A DNA stretch of 64,000 nt from Baylisascaris procyonis (lineage: Eukaryota > Nematoda > Chromadorea > Rhabditida > Ascarididae), in assembly GCA_037389465.1 (NCBI GenBank), contig JAZARR010000231.1:2728001-2792000 (forward strand), given 5' to 3'. The position numbers and the translations under genes are program-made. Each line of letters starts with the position of its first letter. Within the stretch, counting starts at the first letter, position 1. Under the pieces are notes generated by a model. That model was not told the origin of the DNA. It did no database searches and saw only the letters and a program-made list of their open reading frames with translations. Shown here in pieces: positions 48,601-60,600 of this stretch.

Positions 48601-51600
48601 GCAGAACTATATATGCGCATTGCTGAAAGATAATGAAAATAAGACGGTGGACAGCCTGCAAAATAAGACAATGAGACATGCTCATCAAGCATTCTGTCTT
48701 ATTTGCGAAATAAAATAGGAGTGTTAGTTAGCATCGATGATGAAATTCCTATTATTTTACTGTAAAAGTTTGTAGGATTTTCTGCAAAAATTTTGCACAT
48801 TTTTTCCCCTACTCTTTCAGTCACATCTCTGCTCTAGAAAGTTTTAATTTGTCATACAGAACTTTTGTAATTCAATTTGAAAAAAAAAAGAACAGTTAGG
48901 CTGAAGAAATGCATAGTCGAAAGAATTCTGATAAAATGAGCGAACTATTTCTTTTGGCGCTTTAGTTTCACCTCTTAGCCTTTAGTAATAGATCTATGAT
49001 GTGATCAAACACTTATGTAACAGTATCAAAATGAGATGAGCAAATGCACTTTTATGTAGATAGAACCTTTTTTTTTGAAAATTTCCGAACAGAGATAATA
49101 GTCTTTAAAAGACTTTAGCCAAAAAATTCGACGAGAATAAATTTAGAATAAAACGTTTCTATCATATTTCAAGTGAAATTTCTGTAAATTTGCAGATTCG
49201 AAATAGTATCTCCGATTTTGCGGTGTTTATCGCTATTGTTGTAATGACGGCCATTTCACATTTTGTTGGACTTGATGTACCTGTACTCAATATTCCAGCT
49301 AGCTTCAGAGTATGGTTTAATTTTTACTACCTTTGCATATCATGCAAATTTTCACATACCTATTCATAGATAATTATTTTCACATCAATGGATTGTGGAC
49401 GAAAAAGTGTGTCTCACGATGCTTCTTTGCAATGCGGAGAACAATTTTCTAACGCTATTTTTAGACGAAATGAACAAATGCATTGCAATTTTATGAGAAA
49501 ACCGTTTGGCGTTTATTTGCAAATGCGTTGATTGCAATGTTCAACGAATTTAGGGGCAATATAATTCGTTGAATATGCGATGATTGTAAGTGAATAAAAC
49601 TGATTATTGCATAAACTTTTCAACTAATATAAAGTGAAATTATTGCAGTTTTTTGCAATTAATGCAAATAACGATTGATCACAAATTGTTCATCAATTAA
49701 TCTCGCTCTTCTTAAGTGTCTTTGCAAATGCAATTTATGAACTGAGAGGGCATTGTGTTTGTATGTTCCATTGCATGGCAATTTGAACTCGATAAGCATT
49801 ATTCTAGTATTCGTAATATAGTGCAACATTTTTGGAATTACCTTTTATAATAATCGTTCAAATTCTAGAAAAATTCTGGATTTTTTGAATATTGGAAATT
49901 CTTTGCATTTTTGCTAGTGATTATGCCGCATTTTCATTAGGCATTGCCAGAGTGGTAAATCTTTTGAAAAAAAAAAATTCTCGTTTTTTTAAATCTTTTC
50001 TATGAAAAATAAGCGTTTCATTGCATAAACTTTATTATTTATCGGGCAAATTATGGTAATGCCTAGCTGAATAGGAAGCATTACAAAAACTCCTTCCGCT
50101 TACCGTTTTAGCCCTCGCTAATTTTATTGATGGCTTAATAAAAGCGGCTTAGCGCCTAATTTTTTTGTATTATATATGTCGAATATATTTTTCATTCATC
50201 GATAGATTTTCATTCTTATTGAATGTGAATGAAAGTTTGCGTGTTTTTTTCTTTTACATCCCTCTATATGTGCAAACATTTTGTAGAGAGCAGTCATTTG
50301 TAATGATGAGTGGCAGAGAAATGCACAGTATTGAGATGATGCGTAAATATCGTAATGTCATTGATTTCTGTGAATATGTGGGGAAAAAGGGCAAGATTTT
50401 CCTCAGTGGTTGAGCAATGAATTTCGTTTGCGCCAACGCAAATTTCTGATACAATCGTTGTTTTAACAGTTAAAACAGCTGCATAAACCTCTAACGATGA
50501 TCGTTTCCCATTCCTATCTGCTGTTTGCAACGCTGCCTCATTAGGAAGAGTTTCCTTTTTGAAAGATGCGAAACTTTGTTGATCCGAGAGAAAATTGAGG
50601 GCGCATGTAAAAATGGCTAAGTGTATATATAGGTAGACGTTGTGCCAATATTATTCGATGTCTTGCCACATATGAAGTGACAAATTTATGGAATGTTGGG
50701 GTTATATTTGTGCTTTACGATATGCGTGTAATTTGATAAATTTGCATCACAGTTGTTAGTTTGAAGGCAAATAAGGCATAGTATTGCTATCTGTTGAATA
50801 AAATTTTCTAAAATTTTTCATCATTTATAAATAAACTTTGAGAATTGTGTCTAAATGTTTGAAAAAGGATATGAAGCAGTAAAAATCCAACAAAAGTGTC
50901 TGGTGATGTATTGCTTATAATCATTTATTTTTGCACACAAAAATGTCGCTGCTTTTATGATTAAATATAATGATTCATCATGCTCGCTAATCGCCTTCAT
51001 AGTATTAACGCTGCGCTTCTATCATATGTAACCGTAAAATTTGCATAATTTATATTATGATGCACACTTTTTCTATTTTTTTTTTAGAATAGCGAAATAT
51101 TCATAGATGGAGTTATATTTCTCATATGAATTACGATTATGAGTAGATTCCTTTGCTTCAATTTAGTTCCCTCTTCACTTTCAGATTCATTGAAATGTCT
51201 TCTTCCCTCCTCCCTTCCACCCCCTCCATCGCAACACAATGAAACAAGGAAGGAAACTATAAGAAAGTTCAAAACTTATTGTTACTTAAATTGTTCCATC
51301 GTACTTCATCTTACCGTATTCAATGGTGTGAAAAGGACTATATTTAAGGAAATGCTAATTTTTAAAAAACTAAAATATGATTTCAGCCGACGCTTGATCG
51401 TGATTGGTTGATTGATCCATTTAAAATCGAAAGTTGGTATGTGGCTGTGATTGCGATATTACCCGCAATATTCTATACGATTCTAATCGTTATGGATCAG
51501 CAAATCACCGCTGTTATTATCAATCGTAAAGATAACAAACTGAGGGTATCATTCATCAATTTCTCCGCTTAGATGATCCCTATTTCCCGTACCACTTTAT

Positions 51601-54600
51601 TTTTTAGTGGAAATCCATCTTATCTAAATGTAAATTTGCCCGTGCCTGCCATCTTCCTGCTAGTTTAAGCTTGACAAACCACCGAAATAGAAGTTATGAA
51701 ATGTGCTAGAAAAAATATAGCCCTATATCCCATATTATCTTTCAGAGTGGTAGATCAGTTTCGAAAGAAAGCTTTAAAGATCTAAAGATGCTAAAGAATT
51801 TGCACATATTTTGCGCCTTTCATATTTCCATTCGAGCTCTGTTCAGTCAAGAAAAAACTGTTGTTTCGTGGAAGATATTTATGCGAGACTGATCGAATTC
51901 AGATATAACATCGATTATTTGCATATTTTTTTGTTGACAACTTACTAAATTCTTTTCCGGAATGTGCGGCAACCAAATTTGTGAGCTTCTTCGTTATTCT
52001 GTTGTTCTACATTTATCCTGATAAAAAAAGAACGGGAAATAATATCCGAAGTGGTTTATGAGGATGTATTGCTCGCTTAAGCTTAATTAAAGCAAAATCA
52101 TCGAGTCCGTAAGCATCCGTCTCGAATCTGCATTTTGGCTAATAGAAAAATCGACTCAAATAGATTATTTTTGCATTCGTGCCCTACAATTGAACTTGTA
52201 GTACCTTTTGATTTGTCGCGAAAGATTTTCATAAAATTTTCATTTGAATGCCAAATCACTCGTTGATCTATGCATTTTTCACAAGTTGAAATAGTGAAGA
52301 TTGCTTTTTTTCTTGTTTCTCCAATTTTATTTTGCATAATTTTGAAATCGTTGTTCATCTTCTCATAAGTGGTTGTATCTGCACTGAACGTATCAACTTA
52401 TCGAAATATTACACACCAAGATTCATTCATGATTTTCACTATCCAATGATTTTATAGCGATAAAATTGATTCGTTTTTTTCAGAAAGGTTATGGTTATCA
52501 CCTCGATTTATTGGCAATAGCTGCATTAGTTGCGATCTGTTCCGCATTAGGACTTCCGTTTTATGTTGCGGCCACTGTACTATCGGTGATGCATGTTGAT
52601 TCGTTACGTCTTCAAAGTGAAACATCGGCGCCAGGCGAGAAAGCGCAATTCCTCGGCGTCAAGTTTGTTTTCTTATATTTACTTCATTCCAGCAATATAT
52701 ATCATTGAATAACTGAGGAAATTTTATATTGCGGTTGCCAGTTTACGTGCCCGGTGTCCTTGTATTTGTTTTCTTTTGATCATCTGTCTATAAAAGGAAA
52801 CACCGATATGCTTCAATTTCCCAAATGCTAGCTCCTATCAGCTTACGAAAATCTTTAGACTAGAAATGTTGCCTAGGTGAACCGCTTGCAGTAGTATCGG
52901 ATTGTGAATTGCTTTAATATTGTTCAAATTTGTTTGTATTTCGAGTTTATTTAAAAGAAATGGACATAACTTTGTTCAAATTTATTTGAATTTCCGGTTT
53001 TTTCAGATGAAATCGCTTTGGTTTCCATGAAAATTGCTTGGATTTCCGGTTATTTAAAAGGAAATTGCTCTAATATTTTTCAGAATCACATGAACTTTCG
53101 GTTTTTTTCAGACGATATCGCTATAGTTTTCATGAAATTTACCTGAATTTCCGGCTTTTAAACAAAAATGGCTCTAATATTGTCTAAATTTTCTTGAATT
53201 TCCGGTTTTTTTTACATCAAATAGCTTGGTTTAGGGTCTTTTTCAAAGAAACCGACATAATTTTGCTCAAATTCAACCAAATTTTCTGTTTTTTCTAATG
53301 GAATTCCTTAAATTTTGTTGAAATTTACTTGAATTTCCGGTCTTTAAACAAGAAATTCCCCTAAAATTTCAAATCTACTTCAATTTCCGGTTTTTTAACA
53401 AAAAATTCCTCTAAAATTGTTGAAATTTACTTGAATTTCCGGTTTTTTAATATGAAACCTCTTGAATTTCCGGCTTTTTTCAAAAAAAAACCGACATAAT
53501 TTTGTTCAAATTCAACCGAACTTCCAGTTTTTTCTAATGGAATTGCTTAGATCTTGTTGAAATTGACTTGAATTTCCGATTTTTTTCAAAGAAACCGACA
53601 TAATTTTGTTCAAATTCAACCGAATTTCCAGTTTTTTTTTGTAATGGAACTGCTTCAATTTTGTTGAAATTTACTAGATTTTCCGGTTTTTTCTAATGGA
53701 GTTGCTTGAATTTTGCTGAAATTTACTAGAATTTTCGTTTTTTTAACAAGGATTTCCTGGAAAATTGTGCAAATTTACTTGAATTTCCGGTATCTTTTAC
53801 ACGAAACCGCTTGGTTTCCGGTTTTTTTCAAAGAAACCGACATAACTTTGTTCAAACCCAACCGAATCTCCAATTTTTTCTAATGGAATTGCCTCAATTT
53901 TGTCGAAATTTACTTGAATTTCCGGATTTTTTCGAAGAAACCGACATAATTTTGTTGAAATTCAACTAAATTTCCGGTTTTTTCTAATGGAATTGCTTGA
54001 ATTTTGTTGAAATTTACTTGAATTTCCGGTTTTTTTCAAACAAACCGACATAATTTTGCTCAAATTCGACCGAATTTCCAGCTTTTTCTAGTGGAATTGC
54101 TTAAATTTTGTTGAGATTTACTTGAATTTCCGGTTTTCTCTAATGGAGTTGCTTGAATTTTGTTGAAATTTACTAGAATTTACGCTTTTTTAAACAAGGA
54201 ATTCCTCTAAATTTGTGCAAATTTACTCGAATTTCCTGTTTTTTTTACATGAAACCGCTTGGTTTCGGGTATTTTTCAAACAAACCGACATAATTTTGTT
54301 CAAATTCGACCGAATTTCCAGCTTTTTCTAGTAAAATCGCTCTAATTTTGTTGAAATCTACTTGGATTTCCCGTTTTTTAACAAGAAATTCCTCTAATAA
54401 TGTTCAAATTTACTTGAATTTCCGGTTTTTTTCAAAGGAACCGACATAATTTTGTTCGACTTCAACCGAATTTCCGGTTTTTTCTAATGGAATTGGTTAA
54501 ATTTTGTTGAAATTTACTTGAATTTCCGGTCTATTTACATGAAAACTCTTGAATTTCCGCTCTTTTTCAAAGGAACCGACATAATTTTATTCAAACTCAA

Positions 54601-57600
54601 CCGAATTTCCGGTTTTTTCTAATGGAATTGCTTCAGTTTTGTTGAAATTTACTTGAATTTCCCGTTTTTAAACAACAAATTCCCCTAAAACTGTTCAAAT
54701 TTACTTGAATTTTCGGTTTTTTAACAAGGAATTCCTCTAAAATTGTGCAAATTTACTCGAATTTCCGGTATTTTTTACATGACACCGCTTGGTTTCTGGT
54801 ATTTTTCAAAGGAACCGACATAATTTTGTCAGAGTTCAACAGAATTTCCGGTTTTTTCTAATGGAATTGCTTAAATTCTGTTGAAATTTACTTGATTTTC
54901 CGGTTTTTAACAAGAAATTCCTCTAAAATTGTTCAAACTTACTTGAATTTCCGATATTTTATACATGAAACCGCTTGGTTTCGGGTATTTTTCAAAGGAA
55001 CCGACATAATTTTGTCAGAGTTCAACAGAATTTCCGGTTTTTTCTAATGGAATTGCTTAAATTCTGTTGAAATTTACTTGAATTTCCGATATTTTTTACA
55101 CGAAACCGCTTGGTCTCCGGATTTTTTCAAAGAAACCGACATAATTTTGTTGAAATTCAACCAAGTTTCCGGTTTTTTCTAATGGAATTGCTTGAATTTT
55201 GTTGAAATTTACTTGAATTTCCGGTTTTTTTCAAACAAACCGACATAATTTTGCTCAAATTCGACCGAATTTCCAGCTTTTTCTAGTAAAATCGCTCTAA
55301 TTTTGTTGAAATCTACTTGGATTTCCCGTTTTTTAACAAGAAATTCCTCTAATAATCTTCAAATTTACTTGAATTTCCGGTTTTTTTCAAAGGAACCGAC
55401 ATAATTTTGTTCGACTTCAACCGAATTTCCGGTTTTTTCTAATGGAATTGGTTAAATTTTGTTGAAATTTACTTGAATTTCCGGTCTTTTTTACACGAAA
55501 CCGCTTGGTCTCCGGATTTTTTCAAAGAAACCGACATAATTTTGTTGAAATTCAACCAAGTTTCCGGTTTTTTCTAATGGAATTGGTTAAATTTTGTTGA
55601 AATTTACTTGAACTTCCGGTCTTTTTACATGAAAACTCTTGAATTTCCGCTCTTTTTCAAAGGAACCGACATAATTTTATTCAAACTCAACCGAATTTCC
55701 GGTTTTTTCTAATGGAATTGCTTCAGTTTTGTTGAAATTTACTTGAATTTCCCGTTTTTAAACAACAAATTCCCCTAAAACTGTTGAAATTTACTTGAAT
55801 TTTCGGTTTTTTAACAAGGAATTCCTCTAAAATTGTGCAAATTTACTCGAATTTCCGGTATTTTTTACATGACACCGCTTGGTTTCGGGTATTTTTCAAA
55901 GGAACCGACATAATTTTGTCAGAGTTCAACAGAATTTCCGGTTTTTTCTAATGGAATTGCTTAAATTCTGTTGAAATTTGCTTGAATTTCCGGTTTTTAA
56001 CAAGAAATTCCTCTAAAATTGTTCAAATTTACTTGAATTTCCGATATTTTTTACATGAAACCGCTTGGTTTCGGGTATTTTTCAAAGGAACCGACATAAT
56101 TTTGTCAGAGTTCAACAGAATTTCCGGTTTTTTCTAATGGAATTGCTTAAATTCTGTTGAAATTTACTTGAATTTCCGATATTTTTTACACGAAACCGCT
56201 TGGTCTCCGGATTTTTTCAAAGAAACCGACATAATTTTGTTGAAATTCAACCAAGTTTCCGGTTTTTTCTAATGGAATTGCTTGAATTTTGTTGAAATTT
56301 ACTTGAATTTCCGGTTTTTTTCAAACAAACCGACATAATTTTGCTCAAATTCGACCGAATTTCCAGCTTTTTCTAGTAAAATCGCTCTAATTTTGTTGAA
56401 ATCTACTTGGATTTCCCGTTTTGAAACAACAAATTCCCCTAAAACTGTTCAAATTTACTTGAATTTCCGGTTTTTTAAAATCAATTGCTCGAATATTGTT
56501 GAAATTTACTTGAATTTCCGGTTTTTTTCAAAGGAACCGACATAATTTTGTTCGACTTCAACCGAGTTTCCGCTTTTTTCTAATGGAATTGCTTTAATTT
56601 TGTTGAAATTTACTTGAATTTCCGGTTTTTAACAAGAAATTCCTCTAAAATTGTTCAAGTTTACTTGAACTTCCGGTTTCTTTCAAAGGAACCGACATAA
56701 TTTTATTCAAACTCAACCGAATTTCCGGTTCTTTCTAATGGAATTGCTTCAGTTTTGTTGAAATTTACTTGAATTTCCCGTTTTTAAACAACAAATTCCC
56801 CTAAAACTGTTCAAATTTACTTGAATTTCCGGTTTTTTAACAAGGAATTCCTCCAAAATTGTGCAAATTTACTTGAATTTCCGATATTTTTTACACGAAA
56901 CCGCTTGGTCTCCGGATTTTTTCAAAGAAACCGACATAATTTTGTTGAAATTCAACCAAGTTTCCGGTTTTTTCTAATGGAATTGGTTAAATTTTGTTGA
57001 AATTTACTTGAACTTCCGGTCTTTTTACATGAAAACTCTTGAATTTCCGCTCTTTTTCAAAGGAACCGACATAATTTTATTCAAACTCAACCGAATTTCC
57101 GGTTTTTTCTAATGGAATTGCTTCAGTTTTGTTGAAATTTACTTGAATTTCCCGTTTTTAAACAACAAATTCCCCTAAAACTGTTGAAATTTACTTGAAT
57201 TTTCGGTTTTTTAACAAGGAATTCCTCTAAAATTGTGCAAATTTACTCGAATTTCCGGTATTTTTTACATGACACCGCTTGGTTTCGGGTATTTTTCAAA
57301 CAAACCGACATAATTTTGCTCAAATTCGACCGAATTTCCAGCTTTTTCTAGTAAAATCGCTCTAATTTTGTTGAAATCTACTTGGATTTCCCGTTTTGAA
57401 ACAACAAATTCCCCTAAAACTGTTCAAATTTACTTGAATTTCCGGTTTTTTAAAATCAATTGCTCGAATATTGTTGAAATTTACTTGAATTTCCGGTTTT
57501 TTTCAAAGGAACCGACATAATTTTGTTCGACTTCAACCGAGTTTCCGCTTTTTTCTAATGGAATTGCTTTAATTTTGTTGAAATTTACTTGAATTTCCGG

Positions 57601-60600
57601 TTTTTAACAAGAAATTCCTCTAAAATTGTTCAAGTTTACTTGAACTTCCGGTTTCTTTCAAAGGAACCGACATAATTTTGTTGAAATTCAACCAAGTTTC
57701 CGGTTTTTTCTAATGGAATTGGTTAAATTTTGTTGAAATTTACTTGAACTTCCGGTCTTTTTACATGAAAACTCTTGAATTTCCGCTCTTTTTCAAAGGA
57801 ACCGACATAATTTTATTCAAACTCAACCGAATTTCCGGTTTTTTCTAATGGAATTGCTTCAGTTTTGTTGAAATTTACTTGAATTTCCCGTTTTTAAACA
57901 ACAAATTCCCCTAAAACTGTTGAAATTTACTTGAATTTTCGGTTTTTTAACAAGGAATTCCTCTAAAATTGTGCAAATTTACTCGAATTTCCGGTATTTT
58001 TTACATGACACCGCTTGGTTTCGGGTATTTTTCAAACAAACCGACATAATTTTGCTCAAATTCGACCGAATTTCCAGCTTTTTCTAGTAAAATCGCTCTA
58101 ATTTTGTTGAAATCTACTTGGATTTCCCGTTTTGAAACAACAAATTCCCCTAAAACTGTTCAAATTTACTTGAATTTCCGGTTTTTTAAAATCAATTGCT
58201 CGAATATTGTTGAAATTTACTTGAATTTCCGGTTTTTTTCAAAGGAACCGACATAATTTTGTTCGACTTCAACCGAGTTTCCGCTTTTTTCTAATGGAAT
58301 TGCTTTAATTTTGTTGAAATTTACTTGAATTTCCGGTTTTTAACAAGAAATTCCTCTAAAATTGTTCAAGTTTACTTGAACTTCCGGTTTCTTTCAAAGG
58401 AACCGACATAATTTTGTTGAAATTCAACCAAGTTTCCGGTTTTTTCTAATGGAATTGGTTAAATTTTGTTGAAATTTACTTGAACTTCCGGTCTTTTTAC
58501 ATGAAAACTCTTGAATTTCCGCTCTTTTTCAAAGGAACCGACATAATTTTATTCAAACTCAACCGAATTTCCGGTTTTTTCTAATGGAATTGCTTCAGTT
58601 TTGTTGAAATTTACTTGAATTTCCCGTTTTTAAACAACAAATTCCCCTAAAACTGTTCAAATTTACTTGAATTTTCGGTTTTTTAACAAGGAATTCCTCT
58701 AAAATTGTGCAAATTTACTCGAATTTCCGGTATTTTTTACATGACACCGCTTGGTTTCGGGTATTTTTCAAAGGAACCGACATAATTTTGTCAGAGTTCA
58801 ACAGAATTTCCGGTTTTTTCTAATGGAATTGCTTAAATTCTGTTGAAATTTGCTTGAATTTCCGGTTTTTAACAAGAAATTCCTCTAAAATTGTTCAAAT
58901 TTACTTGAATTTCCGATATTTTTTACATGAAACCGCTTGGTTTCGGGTATTTTTCAAAGGAACCGACATAATTTTGTCAGAGTTCAACAGAATTTCCGGT
59001 TTTTTCTAATGGAATTGCTTAAATTTTGTTGAAATTTACTTGAATTTCCGGTTTTTAACAAGAAATTCCTCTAAAATTGTTCAAGTTTACTTGAACTTCC
59101 GGTTTCTTTCAAAGGAACCGACATAATTTTATTCAAACTCAACCGAATTTCCGGTTCTTTCTAATGGAATTGCTTCAGTTTTGTTGAAATTTACTTGAAT
59201 TTCCCGTTTTTAAACAACAAATTCCCCTAAAACTGTTCAAATTTACTTGAATTTCCGGTTTTTTAACAAAAAATTCGTCTAAAATTGTGCAAATTTAGTT
59301 GAATTTCCGGTTTTTTTTACACGAAACCGCCTGGTTTCGGGTATTTTTCAAAGGAACCGACATAATTTTGTCAGAGTTCAACAGAATTTCCGGTTTTTTC
59401 TAATGGAATTGCTTAAATTCTGTTGAAATTTACTTGAATTTTCGGTTTTTTAACAAGGAATTCCTCCAAAGTTGTGCAAATTTACTTGAATTTCCGATAT
59501 TTTTTACATGAAACCGCTTGGTTTCGGGTATTTTTCAAAGGAACCGACATAATTTTGTCAGAGTTCAACAGAATTTCCGGTTTTTTCTAATGGAATTGCT
59601 TAAATTCTGTTGAAATTTACTTGAATTTCCGATATTTTTTACACGATACCGCTTGGTCTCCGGATTTTTTCAAAGAAACCGACATAATTTTGTTGAAATT
59701 CAACCAAGTTTCCGGTTTTTTCTAATGGAATTGGTTAAATTTTGTTGAAATTTACTTGAACTTCCGGTCTTTTTACATGAAAACTCTTGAATTTCCGCTC
59801 TTTTTCAAAGGAACCGACATAATTTTATTCAAACTCAACCGAATTTCCGGTTTTTTCTAATGGAATTGCTTCAGTTTTATTGAAATTTACTTGAATTTCC
59901 CGTTTTTAAACAACAAATTCCCCTAAAACTGTTCAAATTTACTTGAATTTTCGGTTTTTTAACAAGGAATTCCTCTAAAATTGTGCAAATTTACTCGAAT
60001 TTCCGATATTTTTTACATGAAACCGCTTGGTTTCGGGTATTTTTCAAAGGAACCGACATAATTTTGTCAGAGTTCAACAGAATTTCCGGTTTTTTCTAAT
60101 GGAATTGCTTAAATTTTGTTGAAATTTACTTGAATTTCCGGTTTTTAACAAGAAATTCCTCTAAAATTGTTCAAGTTTACTTGAACTTCCGGTTTCTTTC
60201 AAAGGAACCGACATAATTTTATTCAAACTCAACCGAATTTCCGGTTCTTTCTAATGGAATTGCTTCAGTTTTGTTGAAATTTACTTGAATTTCCCGTTTT
60301 TAAACAACAAATTCCCCTAAAACTGTTCAAATTTACTTGAATTTCCGGTTTTTTAACAAGGAATTCCTCTAAAATTGTGCAAATTTACTCGAATTTCCGA
60401 TATTTTTTACATGAAACCGCTTGGTTTCGGGTATTTTTCAAAGGAACCGACATAATTTTGTCAGAGTTCAACAGAATTTCCGGTTTTTTCTAATGGAATT
60501 GCTTAAATTTTGTTGAAATTTACTTGAATTTCCGGTTTTTAACAAGAAATTCCTCTAAAATTGTTCAAGTTTACTTGAACTTCCGGTTTCTTTCAAAGGA

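Noticed and set aside
45146..48602. Chromosome end or head-to-head chromosome fusion point
   Set aside because: SLC4 exons continue in phase on both sides, so neither a terminus nor a simple fusion can explain it.
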